A DNA stretch of 64,000 nucleotides from assembly GCF_018139565.1 (NCBI RefSeq), contig NZ_JAGSPK010000001.1:496001-560000 (forward strand), given 5' to 3'. This document shows positions 1 through 8,791 of the stretch, in pieces. The position numbers and the translations under genes are program-made. The notes under the pieces are model-generated. The model had not been told where the DNA came from. It did no database searches and saw only the letters and a list, made by a program, of their open reading frames with translations. The DNA is from Cognatundibacterium rivi. GTDB lineage: Bacteria; Pseudomonadota; Gammaproteobacteria; Burkholderiales; Burkholderiaceae_D. Position 1 is the stretch's first letter. Each line of letters opens with the position of its first letter.

Positions 1-316
1 TGAGGGTGAATTCGAGCTATTTCATTTATCACATTCTGCGTTTCATCGGCGTATTCATCATTTCGTCACAAACTCTCGCAAAACAATGAAAATTTGTTAT
101 GCTTCATTTCTCGTTTAATAAGAAAACAAGCATTTTCTGTCTTAACGGAGTGCATGCAAAACTGCCTTTCCGGCGTGATGATGCTTCGTGGTACTGATCG
201 CTGTCATCGATGTTACCTTGGCATCAGAGATCGAGATCAGAGAAATAGAAGTGAAATAAAAGAGAAAAGTTCAGAAGTAGTGAAGTTGACCGTTTAACGA
301 CTAATGGAATAAATCA
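1..316. other. Upstream gap, no supported gene
   Basis: This stretch lies before the M16 peptidase gene. The only open frame (94-297) has no recognisable domain, and its composition does not look coding. The AT-rich part just before 317 probably holds the promoter and leader of the peptidase gene, but I see no -35/-10 pair good enough to name. Only a weak GGAA-like ribosome site precedes the start at 317. Confidence 0.5.
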
Positions 317-3085
317 ATGAAACTCAAACCAATTTGCCTTGCATTTGCCCTCGCGTTTACTGCTGCGACTGCGATGCCTACCCTTGCAGCAGCGCCAAAA
401 GCGGTTGTTGCAGCAAAAGCGACTGCGTACACCAGTGTGGAAGGCATCACGGAATACCGTTTGCCGAACGGCCTGCGTGTTTTGCTGGCACCGGATGCAT
501 CAAAGCCAACCACGACCGTCAATGTGACTTATCTCGTAGGTTCCCGCCATGAAAGTTACGGCGAAACCGGTATGGCACATTTGCTTGAGCACATGGTGTT
601 CAAGGGTACCAAAGACCGTGGCAACATCATGCAAGAGCTGAGCAAGCGCGGCATGCAGTTCAATGGCACCACGTTTTACGATCGCACCAATTACTTCGAA
701 ACTTTCCCAGCCAGTGAAGATAATCTGAAATGGGCGCTGGAAATGGAAGCGGACCGCATGGTCAATTCCAAAGTCGCACGGGTTGATCTTGATACCGAAT
801 TTTCCGTCGTTCGCAATGAAATGGAAATCGGTGAAAACAATCCATTTGGCGTACTCTGGAAGCAGCTGAGTGCCGCCACTTTCGACTGGCACAATTATGG
901 TCACAGCACCATCGGCGCGCGCTCTGACGTCGAAGGCGTCAAAATTACTAACCTGCAGGCGTTTTACCGTAAGTTTTACCAGCCGGATAATGCCGTGCTG
1001 ATGGTGGCTGGTAAATTCGATCCTGCAAAAACGCTGGCGCTGATAGAAAAATCCTTTGGTGTTATTGCCAAACCGACCCGCGAACTGAGCAACACATGGA
1101 CCCGTGAAGCGCCGCGCGATGGTACGCGTGAAGTGACCGTGCGCCGCGTCAGCGACCAGCAACTCGCGGCCGTGCTGTATCCGACGTCATCAGGCAGTCA
1201 CGCTGATGCAGCTGCTGTATCTGCGTTGGGTGAGATTCTTGGTTCTTCACCAAACGGTCGTTTGTATAAAAAACTGGTGGAAAGTAAAAAGGCAGTGAGT
1301 GTCGGTGAGATTACCTTCCAGTTGGCAGAGCCTGGCTATGCGATGTTCCTTGGCGTCATGAGCAAAGATCAGAATGTCGCGGATGTGAAAGCAAGCCTGA
1401 TAGAAACCGTTGAAGGGCTGGCACAAGAACCGGTCACCGAAGCAGAATTGAAGCGTGCTAAAACCAATCTGTTGAATGCGTTGGAAAAAACCATCAATGA
1501 TCCGCAGCGTCTGTGCGTCAGCATGTCGGAATCAATTGCATTGGGTGACTGGCGCATGTTCTTCGTTGAACGTGATCGTATCGAAGCACTGACCGTGGCA
1601 GATGTGCAGCGCGTCGCACAAAATTACTTTAAAGCCGATAACCGCAGCTACGGCCAGTTCCTGCCAGTCGCCAAACCTGATCGCGCCGAAATCCCGGCTG
1701 CACCGGATGTTGCAAAACTGGTTGAAGGCTACAAAGGCCGTGCGACTGTGGCCGCAGGCGAAACCTTTGATGCGACTGCAACGAATATCGATAAACGCAC
1801 GGAAAAACTGACGCTGAAAAACGGTGCAAAAGTCGCGTTGTTGAGTAAAAAAACGCGCGGCGAAACTGTGAATGGCAATCTGAGCCTGCATTTTGGCGAT
1901 GAAAAATCCCTGTTCGGCAAAGTCGCTGTTGCCGATCTGACGGCTGATATGCTGATGCGCGGTTCGGGTAAATTCACCCGTGCCGAACTCGATACCAAAC
2001 TCGGTGAGCTGAAAGCCAAATTACGTATTTCCGGTGCAGGTCAGAATCTGAATGTCAGCTTTGACACCGTGCGCGCTAATCTGCCTGCGTTGCTGGATCT
2101 TTTGCGTGAAGTGTTGCGTGCGCCGACTTTCCCGCAATCTGAATTCGACTTGCTGGTCAAAGAAAATCTGACGCAGATAGAATCTGGTAAAAACGAGCCA
2201 CAAGCGGTGGCAACACGTGCGATGGGCGCGTTGAAAAACAGTCTGTATAAAAAAGGCGACGTCCGTTATCAGTCTTCTTTCAATGAAGCGATGGAAGAAT
2301 ACAGCGCTGCAAAACTGGATAGCGTTAAAGAGTTCTACAAAACCTTCTATGGTGCAAACAGCGCCGAGTTTTCTCTGGTCGGTGATTTTGATGCAGCAGA
2401 AGTCAAAACGAAACTCGCCACGGTGCTTGGCGACTGGAATAGTCCAGCGAAATATGTTCGCGTTCCCAGCCTGAATCTGAATGCAAACGGACAAGCGAAC
2501 AGCATAGAAACACCGGACAAAGCGAATGCGTTTTATCTGGCATCACTGCCGTTTGAACTCGATGACCAGTCGCCTGATTATCCAGCGTTGCGTGTTGCCA
2601 ATAATATTCTCGGTGGTGGTATCAAATCACGTCTGTTCAATCGCCTGCGTCAGAAAGAGGGCATCAGCTATGGTGCTGGCAGTTCACTCAGCGTGCCGAG
2701 TCTGGACAAAAACGCAGCGGTTGTTTTGTACGCAATGTACGCACCGCAAAATCTGGCGAAATTACAAACCGGCGTGAAAGAAGAGCTGGCTTTGTTAGTC
2801 AAGGATGGCGTGACGGCAGCAGAATTGGCGGATGCGAAACAATCCATCGCACAGGAAGGCAATATCCGCCGTGCACAAGATCCGGCATTGGCAGGCAACC
2901 TGCGTGGCCAGTTATATGTTGGTCGCTCGATGGCATTTGACGCAGAGGTCGAAGCGAAAATCGCCGCACTGACACTGGATGATGTGAATGCGGTGATTCG
3001 CAAATACGTGAAACCAGACAGTTTTGCCCATTTCTATGTCGGCGATTTTGCTGGCGCAGCGAAAAAAGCAGCCGCTGCGAAGTAA
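317..3085 (+). CDS. M16 family zinc metallopeptidase (pitrilysin/insulinase type), exported
   Basis: A 922-residue zinc protease with two M16 units in one chain, a common bacterial form expected to degrade peptides in the periplasm. Residues 1-25 are a signal peptide (basic start, hydrophobic run, Ala-rich cleavage region). The first unit has the inverted zinc motif HLLEH at 88-92 and the third ligand Glu at about 168 in VVRNEMEIGENN. The second unit (about 500-920) has no HxxEH and should be the inactive half that closes the chamber. The gene stands alone and ends at a hairpin terminator shared with the convergent aroG. The peptide substrate cannot be inferred. Confidence 0.93.
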   Translation: MKLKPICLAFALAFTAATAMPTLAAAPKAVVAAKATAYTSVEGITEYRLPNGLRVLLAPDASKPTTTVNVTYLVGSRHESYGETGMAHLLEHMVFKGTKDRGNIMQELSKRGMQFNGTTFYDRTNYFETFPASEDNLKWALEMEADRMVNSKVARVDLDTEFSVVRNEMEIGENNPFGVLWKQLSAATFDWHNYGHSTIGARSDVEGVKITNLQAFYRKFYQPDNAVLMVAGKFDPAKTLALIEKSFGVIAKPTRELSNTWTREAPRDGTREVTVRRVSDQQLAAVLYPTSSGSHADAAAVSALGEILGSSPNGRLYKKLVESKKAVSVGEITFQLAEPGYAMFLGVMSKDQNVADVKASLIETVEGLAQEPVTEAELKRAKTNLLNALEKTINDPQRLCVSMSESIALGDWRMFFVERDRIEALTVADVQRVAQNYFKADNRSYGQFLPVAKPDRAEIPAAPDVAKLVEGYKGRATVAAGETFDATATNIDKRTEKLTLKNGAKVALLSKKTRGETVNGNLSLHFGDEKSLFGKVAVADLTADMLMRGSGKFTRAELDTKLGELKAKLRISGAGQNLNVSFDTVRANLPALLDLLREVLRAPTFPQSEFDLLVKENLTQIESGKNEPQAVATRAMGALKNSLYKKGDVRYQSSFNEAMEEYSAAKLDSVKEFYKTFYGANSAEFSLVGDFDAAEVKTKLATVLGDWNSPAKYVRVPSLNLNANGQANSIETPDKANAFYLASLPFELDDQSPDYPALRVANNILGGGIKSRLFNRLRQKEGISYGAGSSLSVPSLDKNAAVVLYAMYAPQNLAKLQTGVKEELALLVKDGVTAAELADAKQSIAQEGNIRRAQDPALAGNLRGQLYVGRSMAFDAEVEAKIAALTLDDVNAVIRKYVKPDSFAHFYVGDFAGAAKKAAAAK

Positions 3086-3146
3086 GTCTTTTTGAGGACA
3101 TAACGCGGCAGAAGATTCTGCTCGCGTAGCCTTTATTGGAAATATA

Positions 3147-3184
3147 AAAAAAGCGCAGTGTGATGATGCACACTGCGCTTTTTT
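3147..3184. terminator. Bidirectional rho-independent terminator
   Basis: A perfect 12-bp stem (3151-3162 with 3169-3180) with a 6-base loop is flanked by A-run and T-run, so it can stop transcription from both the M16 peptidase (+) and aroG (-), which converge here. Confidence 0.9.
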
Positions 3185-3199
3185 ACATGCTGAGCCAGA

Positions 3200-4255
3200 T
3201 TATTTCTGACGCAATCTGGCGGCGGCTTCGCGCAACATGTTTTCTGTCGTGCTCCAGTCCACACAGGCATCGGTCACGGAACAGCCGTATTTCAGTTGCG
3301 ATAAATCGGTAGGAATCGCCTGATTGCCCGCAACGATATTCGATTCGATCATCACACCGACGATAGCGTCGTTGCCATTCGCAATCTGGTTCACCACATC
3401 CGCCATCACCAGCGGTTGCAATTCCGGCTTTTTGAAGCTGTTGGCATGTGAGCAGTCAACCACGATGTTCGGCGGCAGTTTCGCTTTCACCAGCGCCTGC
3501 TGCGCCATCGCGACCGATACCGTATCGTAGTTCGGACGATCACCACCACCGCGCAATACGACATGACCATACTGATTGCCACTGGTGCGAACTATCGACA
3601 CCTGTCCCTGACTGTTGTAGCCGAGGAATGAATGCGGATGCGAGGCGGACAGAATCGCATTAATGGCGATACTGATGTCACCATCGGTACCATTTTTGAA
3701 CCCGACCGGTGTTGAAAGACCGGACGACATTTCACGGTGAGTCTGCGATTCTGTCGTACGCGCGCCTATCGCGGTCCAGGCGATCAGGTCGCCGAGGTAT
3801 TGCGGTGAAATCGGGTCGAGTGCTTCGGTGCCGGTTGGCAGGCCGAGTTCACAGACGTCCAACAAAAACTGACGGGCTTTTTCCATGCCCTCATCGACAC
3901 GGAAAGAATCATCCAGATACGGATCGTTGATATAACCTTTCCAACCGGTCGTGGTACGTGGTTTTTCAAAATAGACCCGCATCACCAGCAACATCACATC
4001 GCTGACTTCTGCTTGCAACGCTTTCAGACGACGCGCGTAATCCAGACCCGCCACCGGATCATGAATCGAGCAAGGCCCGACAACGACGAACAGCCGTTTG
4101 TCTTTGCGGTCAAGGATATTGCGCAGGGTTTCGCGGCTTTGTTCGACGACATTACCTGCCGCTTCCGTGAGCGGCAAACGGGCGTGCAGCTCTTCCGGCG
4201 CAGGCATATGGTCAAACGAGACGATGTTGATATTTTCGAGTGCAGTAGTGGTCAT
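3200..4255 (-). CDS. aroG: 3-deoxy-7-phosphoheptulonate synthase (DAHP synthase, class I)
   Basis: Condenses phosphoenolpyruvate and erythrose 4-phosphate, the first step of the shikimate pathway. The 351 residues match the usual length of AroG/AroF/AroH enzymes. Visible family motifs are GPCSIHD near residue 60, KPRTTTGWKG, GARTTESQTHRE (phosphate and PEP binding), GFKNGTDG and DCSHAN (metal region). The N-terminal arm that carries the feedback site is present, so allosteric control by an aromatic amino acid is likely, but which one cannot be read safely. Single gene between a terminator and a divergent dioxygenase gene. Confidence 0.96.
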   Translation of the reverse strand: MTTTALENINIVSFDHMPAPEELHARLPLTEAAGNVVEQSRETLRNILDRKDKRLFVVVGPCSIHDPVAGLDYARRLKALQAEVSDVMLLVMRVYFEKPRTTTGWKGYINDPYLDDSFRVDEGMEKARQFLLDVCELGLPTGTEALDPISPQYLGDLIAWTAIGARTTESQTHREMSSGLSTPVGFKNGTDGDISIAINAILSASHPHSFLGYNSQGQVSIVRTSGNQYGHVVLRGGGDRPNYDTVSVAMAQQALVKAKLPPNIVVDCSHANSFKKPELQPLVMADVVNQIANGNDAIVGVMIESNIVAGNQAIPTDLSQLKYGCSVTDACVDWSTTENMLREAAARLRQK

Positions 4256-4397
4256 GTTTGGAGTCTGAAGTGAAAGCCTGATGCCTATTATGACTTAATT
4301 TGCTGCTCTGCCGCAAAACTTGCCTTTTTTCGCGGCAACGCGAAGTTCAGTGCGTGGCACAATAGTGCTTTGCACTTTTTGAAAATTGGCAATAACA

Positions 4398-5153
4398 ATG
4401 CTTAGTTATGATCAGATTCAAGAGTTTCAGACTCAGGGTTTTTTAGTTTTACCAGGATTGGCAACGCCGGATTTTTGCGAACAAGTGATTCGCTTTGCAG
4501 AGCAACAATTAACTGATGACGTACAGCCCATAGAATACGAGGCGGACACCCGCTATCCCGGCGCACCGGCGTCGCGCGAGGCCGAAGGCGGGCACACTGC
4601 GCGCCGTTTGTTGCAGGCGTATGCACGCGATCCAATGCTGACAAAGTGGGCGACCGGCGCGGCACTGGCGCAGCCATTGTTGCAATTACTTGGTGATGGC
4701 GCGCTGATGTCGCAAGCGCATCACAATTGCATCATGACGAAGCAACCACAGTATTCCACTGCGACTGGCTGGCACCGCGACAGCCGCTACTGGCATTTTG
4801 CAAGGGCCGAGCTGATTTCAGCGTGGCTGGCTTTGCGCAATGAAACGGTGGAAAACGGTTGTCTGTTGGTGATACCGGGCTCGCATCAGCTTCAGATAGA
4901 TGCATCGCAATTGGATGCGGCCCAGTTTTTACGCACTGATTTACCGCAGAATCAAGCCTTGCTGGCGCAGGCGCATCCGGTGGTTTTGCAGCAAGGTGAT
5001 GTCTTGCTGTTTCACAGTAATCTGTTTCATGCGGCGGGAAAAAATCTGACCACCGCAGGAAAATTCTCGATGGTGTTCACTTACCGGGATGCGGCAAATG
5101 TGCCGGAAGCCGATTCCCGTTCGGCGGGTTTGCCTGAAATTCCTTTGCAATAG
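4398..5153 (+). CDS. Phytanoyl-CoA dioxygenase (PhyH) family protein
   Basis: A 251-residue Fe(II)/2-oxoglutarate oxygenase. The metal triad is visible: His126 and Asp128 in GWHRDSRYWHF, and the distal His211 in LFHAAGKNLT. The ATG at 4398 is preferred; a TTG at 4386 in frame would add four residues, and neither has a strong ribosome site. Family members hydroxylate small molecules of many kinds, so the substrate is unknown. It is not in an operon: aroG diverges upstream and sodC follows after a structured intergenic element. Confidence 0.88.
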   Translation: MLSYDQIQEFQTQGFLVLPGLATPDFCEQVIRFAEQQLTDDVQPIEYEADTRYPGAPASREAEGGHTARRLLQAYARDPMLTKWATGAALAQPLLQLLGDGALMSQAHHNCIMTKQPQYSTATGWHRDSRYWHFARAELISAWLALRNETVENGCLLVIPGSHQLQIDASQLDAAQFLRTDLPQNQALLAQAHPVVLQQGDVLLFHSNLFHAAGKNLTTAGKFSMVFTYRDAANVPEADSRSAGLPEIPLQ

Positions 5154-5156
5154 AAC

Positions 5157-5248
5157 TTACGCAAAGCCGCCCCAGCGGCGTTATGGCTCCTCGCCGTACT
5201 ATTCGTACGGTCTTCGTTGCCATGCCTTGCCGGTACAACTTTGCGTCA
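5157..5248. repeat. Structured palindromic intergenic element
   Basis: About 90 bases directly after the dioxygenase stop codon. The ends form an inverted repeat (ACGCAAAG at 5159-5166 and CTTTGCGT at 5239-5246). Inside are two hairpins, GCCGC-CCCA-GCGGC and CCGTAC-TATTC-GTACGG. It looks like a small dispersed repeat of REP or MITE type, or a terminator. I saw no second copy in this window, so the repeat nature is inference. Confidence 0.45.
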
Positions 5249-5379
5249 GCCCTTTATGATGTAAAAAGTGTATAGTCAGCCTTTGCTGTGCTTCACAAGC
5301 CCTTACAGAACGTTGTTGTATGCGGGCAATGGCTTTCTTTCACCTTTGTTTCACCTGTCATTCAACCTGAGGAGACACC

Positions 5380-5898
5380 ATGTTATCGAGAATGAAGCTG
5401 AGTCTGATGGCGGTAAGCCTGATCACTGGAATAGCGCAGGCACAAACCGTGGAATTAAATTTTGTTGATGCGAGCGGCAATCTTGCTGCTGCGGGCAAAG
5501 TGACGCTGGAAGATACCGCCTATGGTTTGCTGATCACACCCGATTTAACCGGGTTGCCAGCAGGTGTGCACGGCTTTCACGTACACGCAAACCCTTCTTG
5601 CGCGCCAGCGGCAAATAATGGCGTAGCAACTGCCGCCTTGGGCGCCGGTGGACATTGGGACCCTGAAAAATCAGGCGCGCATCTTGGCCCGTATGGCAAA
5701 GGCCACAAAGGTGATTTACCAGCGTTGTATGTGAATGCGGAAGGCAAGGCGAATTATCCTGTGCTGGCACCGCGTCTGAAAGCGGCCGATCTGAGCGGAC
5801 ATGCGCTGATGGTGCATGCCGGTGGCGATAATCACAGCGATCATCCTGCGATGCTGGGCGGTGGCGGTGCACGCATGGCGTGTGGTGTGGTTCCGTGA
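5380..5898 (+). CDS. sodC: Superoxide dismutase [Cu-Zn], periplasmic
   Basis: Dismutes superoxide in the periplasm. The 172 residues begin with a Sec signal peptide (cleavage near AQA-QT, residue 22). Copper and zinc ligands are visible: His67 and His69 in HGFHVH, His92 in GGHWDP, His101, His109, Asp112 and His146. The disulfide pair is Cys74 and Cys168. The start is fixed by a good ribosome site (AGGAG) 6-7 bases upstream. Monocistronic: a repeat-like element lies upstream and a terminator downstream. Confidence 0.97.
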   Translation: MLSRMKLSLMAVSLITGIAQAQTVELNFVDASGNLAAAGKVTLEDTAYGLLITPDLTGLPAGVHGFHVHANPSCAPAANNGVATAALGAGGHWDPEKSGAHLGPYGKGHKGDLPALYVNAEGKANYPVLAPRLKAADLSGHALMVHAGGDNHSDHPAMLGGGGARMACGVVP

Positions 5899-5934
5899 GC
5901 TGCAAACATATGAACAGCTTTTGTGTCGTGATAT

Positions 5935-5966
5935 AAAAACCTTGCGTCTGACGTGAGGTTTTTTTC
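5935..5966 (+). terminator. Rho-independent terminator of sodC
   Basis: The AAAAACCT arm (5935-5942) pairs with AGGTTTTT (5956-5963) and is followed by more T residues. It sits 36 bases after the sodC stop. Confidence 0.75.
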
Positions 5967-5994
5967 TTCATACATTATTTTTTAATGGCTTTTT

Positions 5995-6891
5995 ATGCTT
6001 CTGCGTTTTTGTTTTTCTTTGTTGATTCTGGTGATATTCATTCATCCGGCGCAGGCTGCAACGACCGCAGCGATGCCGGTATTGCAAACCGTCACCGCTT
6101 GCGGCAATGACGTACCGCTGAAATTTGATGTGCTGCCAGCGACCAACGCATCGCCGCCGTACTCTGCGATGATCGTGGTACACGGCGGTAGCTGGCTCGG
6201 TGGTTCCCGTACGGATTTACACGGTTTGTTGCAGCAATTATCACGCATGGGTTTTGTCGCGATGAGTGTGGATTACCGTTTGGCACCAGCAGCACGGTTT
6301 CCGGCGCAGATAGAGGATGTGAAATGTGCAGTGCGCTGGTTACGCAGCCATGCAGTTGAGTATCAGATCAATCCAGAAAAAATTGGTGCATTTGGTGTTT
6401 CTGCCGGTGCGCACCTGCTTGCACTGGCAGCGGTGACACCGGGAAAATGGGAAAACGCGGGTGGTTATGCTGGTATCAGCAGTCAGTTGCGGTGTGCGGT
6501 TTTACATGCGCCGCCGCTGGATTTTGTCGATTGGTGGCAAACTGCCGACCCTGCAATACGTGGCCCCATGTCACCGCGTGTGATGCTGAAATCGCTGCTG
6601 GGTGAAGATTTTTCCGCATCAGCGAAGATATACCGAGACGCCAGTCCTGTCAGTTATATCCCGGCATCAGGCAAACTGAAAAATAAGATGCCATCACTAT
6701 TGCTGTTGCAGGGCGAGCTGGACGCAACCGTACCTGTGCAGCAGGCAAGGGATTTTACAAAGAAAATGAAAGCAGCCGGTGCGTCGGTGGAGTTAATGAC
6801 GATTGCCGATGCTGATCATTTTGCTTTTGGTTCTCAGGGGCGTCAGGTGTCGGCAAAAATTCAGGAGTTTCTCGGAGCTTGTCTGAAATAA
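5995..6891 (+). CDS. Alpha/beta hydrolase (esterase/lipase, HSL-like), exported
   Basis: A 298-residue carboxylesterase-type hydrolase. Residues 1-22 form a signal peptide (hydrophobic run ending in QAA). The HGGSW oxyanion motif near residue 63, the nucleophile elbow GVSAGAH near 138, Asp in GELDATVP and His in DADHFAFG give a complete catalytic triad and the hormone-sensitive-lipase-like layout. The likely role is hydrolysis of small esters in the periplasm; the substrate is unknown. It is followed by a strong terminator and is not linked to its neighbours. Confidence 0.9.
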   Translation: MLLRFCFSLLILVIFIHPAQAATTAAMPVLQTVTACGNDVPLKFDVLPATNASPPYSAMIVVHGGSWLGGSRTDLHGLLQQLSRMGFVAMSVDYRLAPAARFPAQIEDVKCAVRWLRSHAVEYQINPEKIGAFGVSAGAHLLALAAVTPGKWENAGGYAGISSQLRCAVLHAPPLDFVDWWQTADPAIRGPMSPRVMLKSLLGEDFSASAKIYRDASPVSYIPASGKLKNKMPSLLLLQGELDATVPVQQARDFTKKMKAAGASVELMTIADADHFAFGSQGRQVSAKIQEFLGACLK

Positions 6892-6932
6892 AAAAAGGCG
6901 CAACAGCATTAGCTGTCTGCGCCTTTCGTTTT
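6892..6932. terminator. Bidirectional terminator between esterase and lysA
   Basis: The stem AAAGGCGCA/TGCGCCTTT extends through ACAGC/GCTGT with a 4-base loop. It has an A-run on the left and T-rich sequence on the right, and lies between convergent genes. Confidence 0.88.
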
Positions 6933-6954
6933 CATCGCAATGGAATGCAAGGTA

Positions 6955-8202
6955 TTACAGCTCTAAAGCGATGAGTTCCTGTATGGTCTGACGACGGCGG
7001 ATTTGTGTGATTTTATCGCCGTCGACCAGCACTTCCGGAATCAGCGGACGCGAATTGTAATTCGACGACATGCTGGCGCCATAAGCACCCGTATCGTGAA
7101 AGACAAACAGATCGCCGATCTCGCACGCAGGTAAATCCTGCGTTGTCACGACGCCGCCGTCTTCCTGCGTGAACACATCACCGGATTCACACAAAGGACC
7201 TGCGACCACGGTTGGCTTCAATGCGGTCGTGCGCGGTGTTCCGTCCGCGGTGTGTGCGGTGATGCGATGGAAGCTACCATACATCGCAGGCCGTGCAAGA
7301 TCATTGAAGCCGGCATCGACCAGCACAAAGAAATTATTACCGACCTGTTTTTGTGCGCGTAATTCAGAAATCAGGATGCCCGACTGCGCAACCAAAAAGC
7401 GTCCCGGTTCGATTTCCATGCTGATTTTGTGGCCGAGATGCGCTTCAATTTCTTTACGCGCTTTATCCCAGATCTGGAAATAATGATCGGTATCGACCAC
7501 GGCTTCGTCGCCACGATAAGGAATCGATAAACCGCCGCCGATGGAGATCGCCTGCAAGTCACGATTCGCGGTTTTTACCTGTGCAATCATTGCATCGCAG
7601 ACGCTTTGCAAATGGTCGTAATCAACGCCTGAGCCGATGTGCATGTGCAGGCCAATCAGTTGTAGGCCATACTGGTCAATGATCTTCAGCGCCTCCGGCA
7701 ATTCTTCAAACCAGATACCGTGTTTGCTTTGCTCGCCGCCGGTATTGGTTTTGCGGCTGTGACCATGACCAAAACCGGGATTAATACGCAGCCAGACCGG
7801 ATGCCCGCGATGTGCCTGCCCAAGCTGCTCCAGCATTTGTGGGGAGCCACAGTTCACCGGAATATTCAGCTCGACGACGCGTTTCAATGCGTTGCGATCC
7901 AGCAGGTCGGCAGTGAAAACGATAGAGGCATGGGTCTGATCCGCATTCGCGGTGGGCGCATACCCGGCCGCGAGCGCACGTTCAACCTCACCGAGAGAAA
8001 CAGAATCCACCATCACCCCTTGTTCGCGCATCAGGCGCAGCAGATGAATATTGCTGGATGCTTTCTGCGCAAAACGAATCACATCAAACTGTTTAAGACG
8101 GGCGATTTGCTGACGAATGATGCTGGCATCGTATGCCCAGCAAGGGGTGTGAAATTCGTTGGCGATCTGCGCGATCTGGGTGTTGCTGATAGTGGTCGTC
8201 AT
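6955..8202 (-). CDS. lysA: Diaminopimelate decarboxylase
   Basis: PLP enzyme of fold type III that decarboxylates meso-diaminopimelate to L-lysine. The 415 residues include the PLP lysine in RFAQKASSNIH near residue 46, the glycine loop SIGGGLSIPY, EPGRF, and the C-terminal CESGD and DTGAYG motifs that bind the substrate and complete the dimer site. It resembles E. coli LysA in length. It is transcribed away from an Lrp-type regulator, which suggests lysine-responsive control by that protein (inference). Ornithine or arginine decarboxylase of the same fold is less likely. Confidence 0.92.
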   Translation of the reverse strand: MTTTISNTQIAQIANEFHTPCWAYDASIIRQQIARLKQFDVIRFAQKASSNIHLLRLMREQGVMVDSVSLGEVERALAAGYAPTANADQTHASIVFTADLLDRNALKRVVELNIPVNCGSPQMLEQLGQAHRGHPVWLRINPGFGHGHSRKTNTGGEQSKHGIWFEELPEALKIIDQYGLQLIGLHMHIGSGVDYDHLQSVCDAMIAQVKTANRDLQAISIGGGLSIPYRGDEAVVDTDHYFQIWDKARKEIEAHLGHKISMEIEPGRFLVAQSGILISELRAQKQVGNNFFVLVDAGFNDLARPAMYGSFHRITAHTADGTPRTTALKPTVVAGPLCESGDVFTQEDGGVVTTQDLPACEIGDLFVFHDTGAYGASMSSNYNSRPLIPEVLVDGDKITQIRRRQTIQELIALEL

Positions 8203-8334
8203 GATGATCTCTTGAACCTTAGCGGGTTTAGTGTAAGCTATACTTTAACAAGCACTTCGTCAGGCTTAAATAGGATTCCATAAGCAATTCAACCGTGATT
8301 GATGGAATTCAACGGAAAATTCTTTTGTCTCCTT

Positions 8335-8790
8335 ATGAATCCAAAAATAGATAATTTTGATCAGAAAATCCTGAGTTTATTGCAACAGGATGCACGCATG
8401 TCGCATGCGGAAATTGGCCGTCAGGTGCATCTGAGTCAGCCCGCCGTATCCGAACGCATCAAGCGTCTGGAGGCGGCTGAAGTCATACGTGGCTACCGCG
8501 CAGACGTGAATCCTAAGGCGCTCGGTTATCAGATTACAGCCATGATACGGCTATCGACGCAGCAAGGCAGACCTTACGCGCAGTATGTCGCATCTTGTCC
8601 GGAAATTATCGATTGTTATACGGTTACCGGCGAAGACGGCGCGGTGATGCGTGTGCTGGCAACCGATGTGGAGCATTTGCAGCGCATTATCAATGAGCTC
8701 AATGCCTTCGGGTCGACATCAACGGCGATCGTGCTGACGACGCATGTCGCCGGAAAGACGATTACGGCACCAGTCCAAGAAGGAAGCTGA
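8335..8790 (+). CDS. Lrp/AsnC family transcriptional regulator
   Basis: A 151-residue feast/famine regulator. The N-terminal HTH starts at FDQKILSLLQQDARMSHAEIGRQVHLSQPAVS; the C-terminal half is the ligand-binding RAM domain (ALGYQITAMIRL, YTVTGEDGAVM). The ATG at 8335 puts the HTH at the usual distance from the N-terminus; upstream starts at 8299 (TTG) and 8302 add a non-family tail. It is divergent from lysA over about 130 bases and directly followed by an outer-membrane protein gene whose start lies 2 bases after its stop, so it may control both. Confidence 0.9.
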   Translation: MNPKIDNFDQKILSLLQQDARMSHAEIGRQVHLSQPAVSERIKRLEAAEVIRGYRADVNPKALGYQITAMIRLSTQQGRPYAQYVASCPEIIDCYTVTGEDGAVMRVLATDVEHLQRIINELNAFGSTSTAIVLTTHVAGKTITAPVQEGS

Positions 8791-8791
8791 G

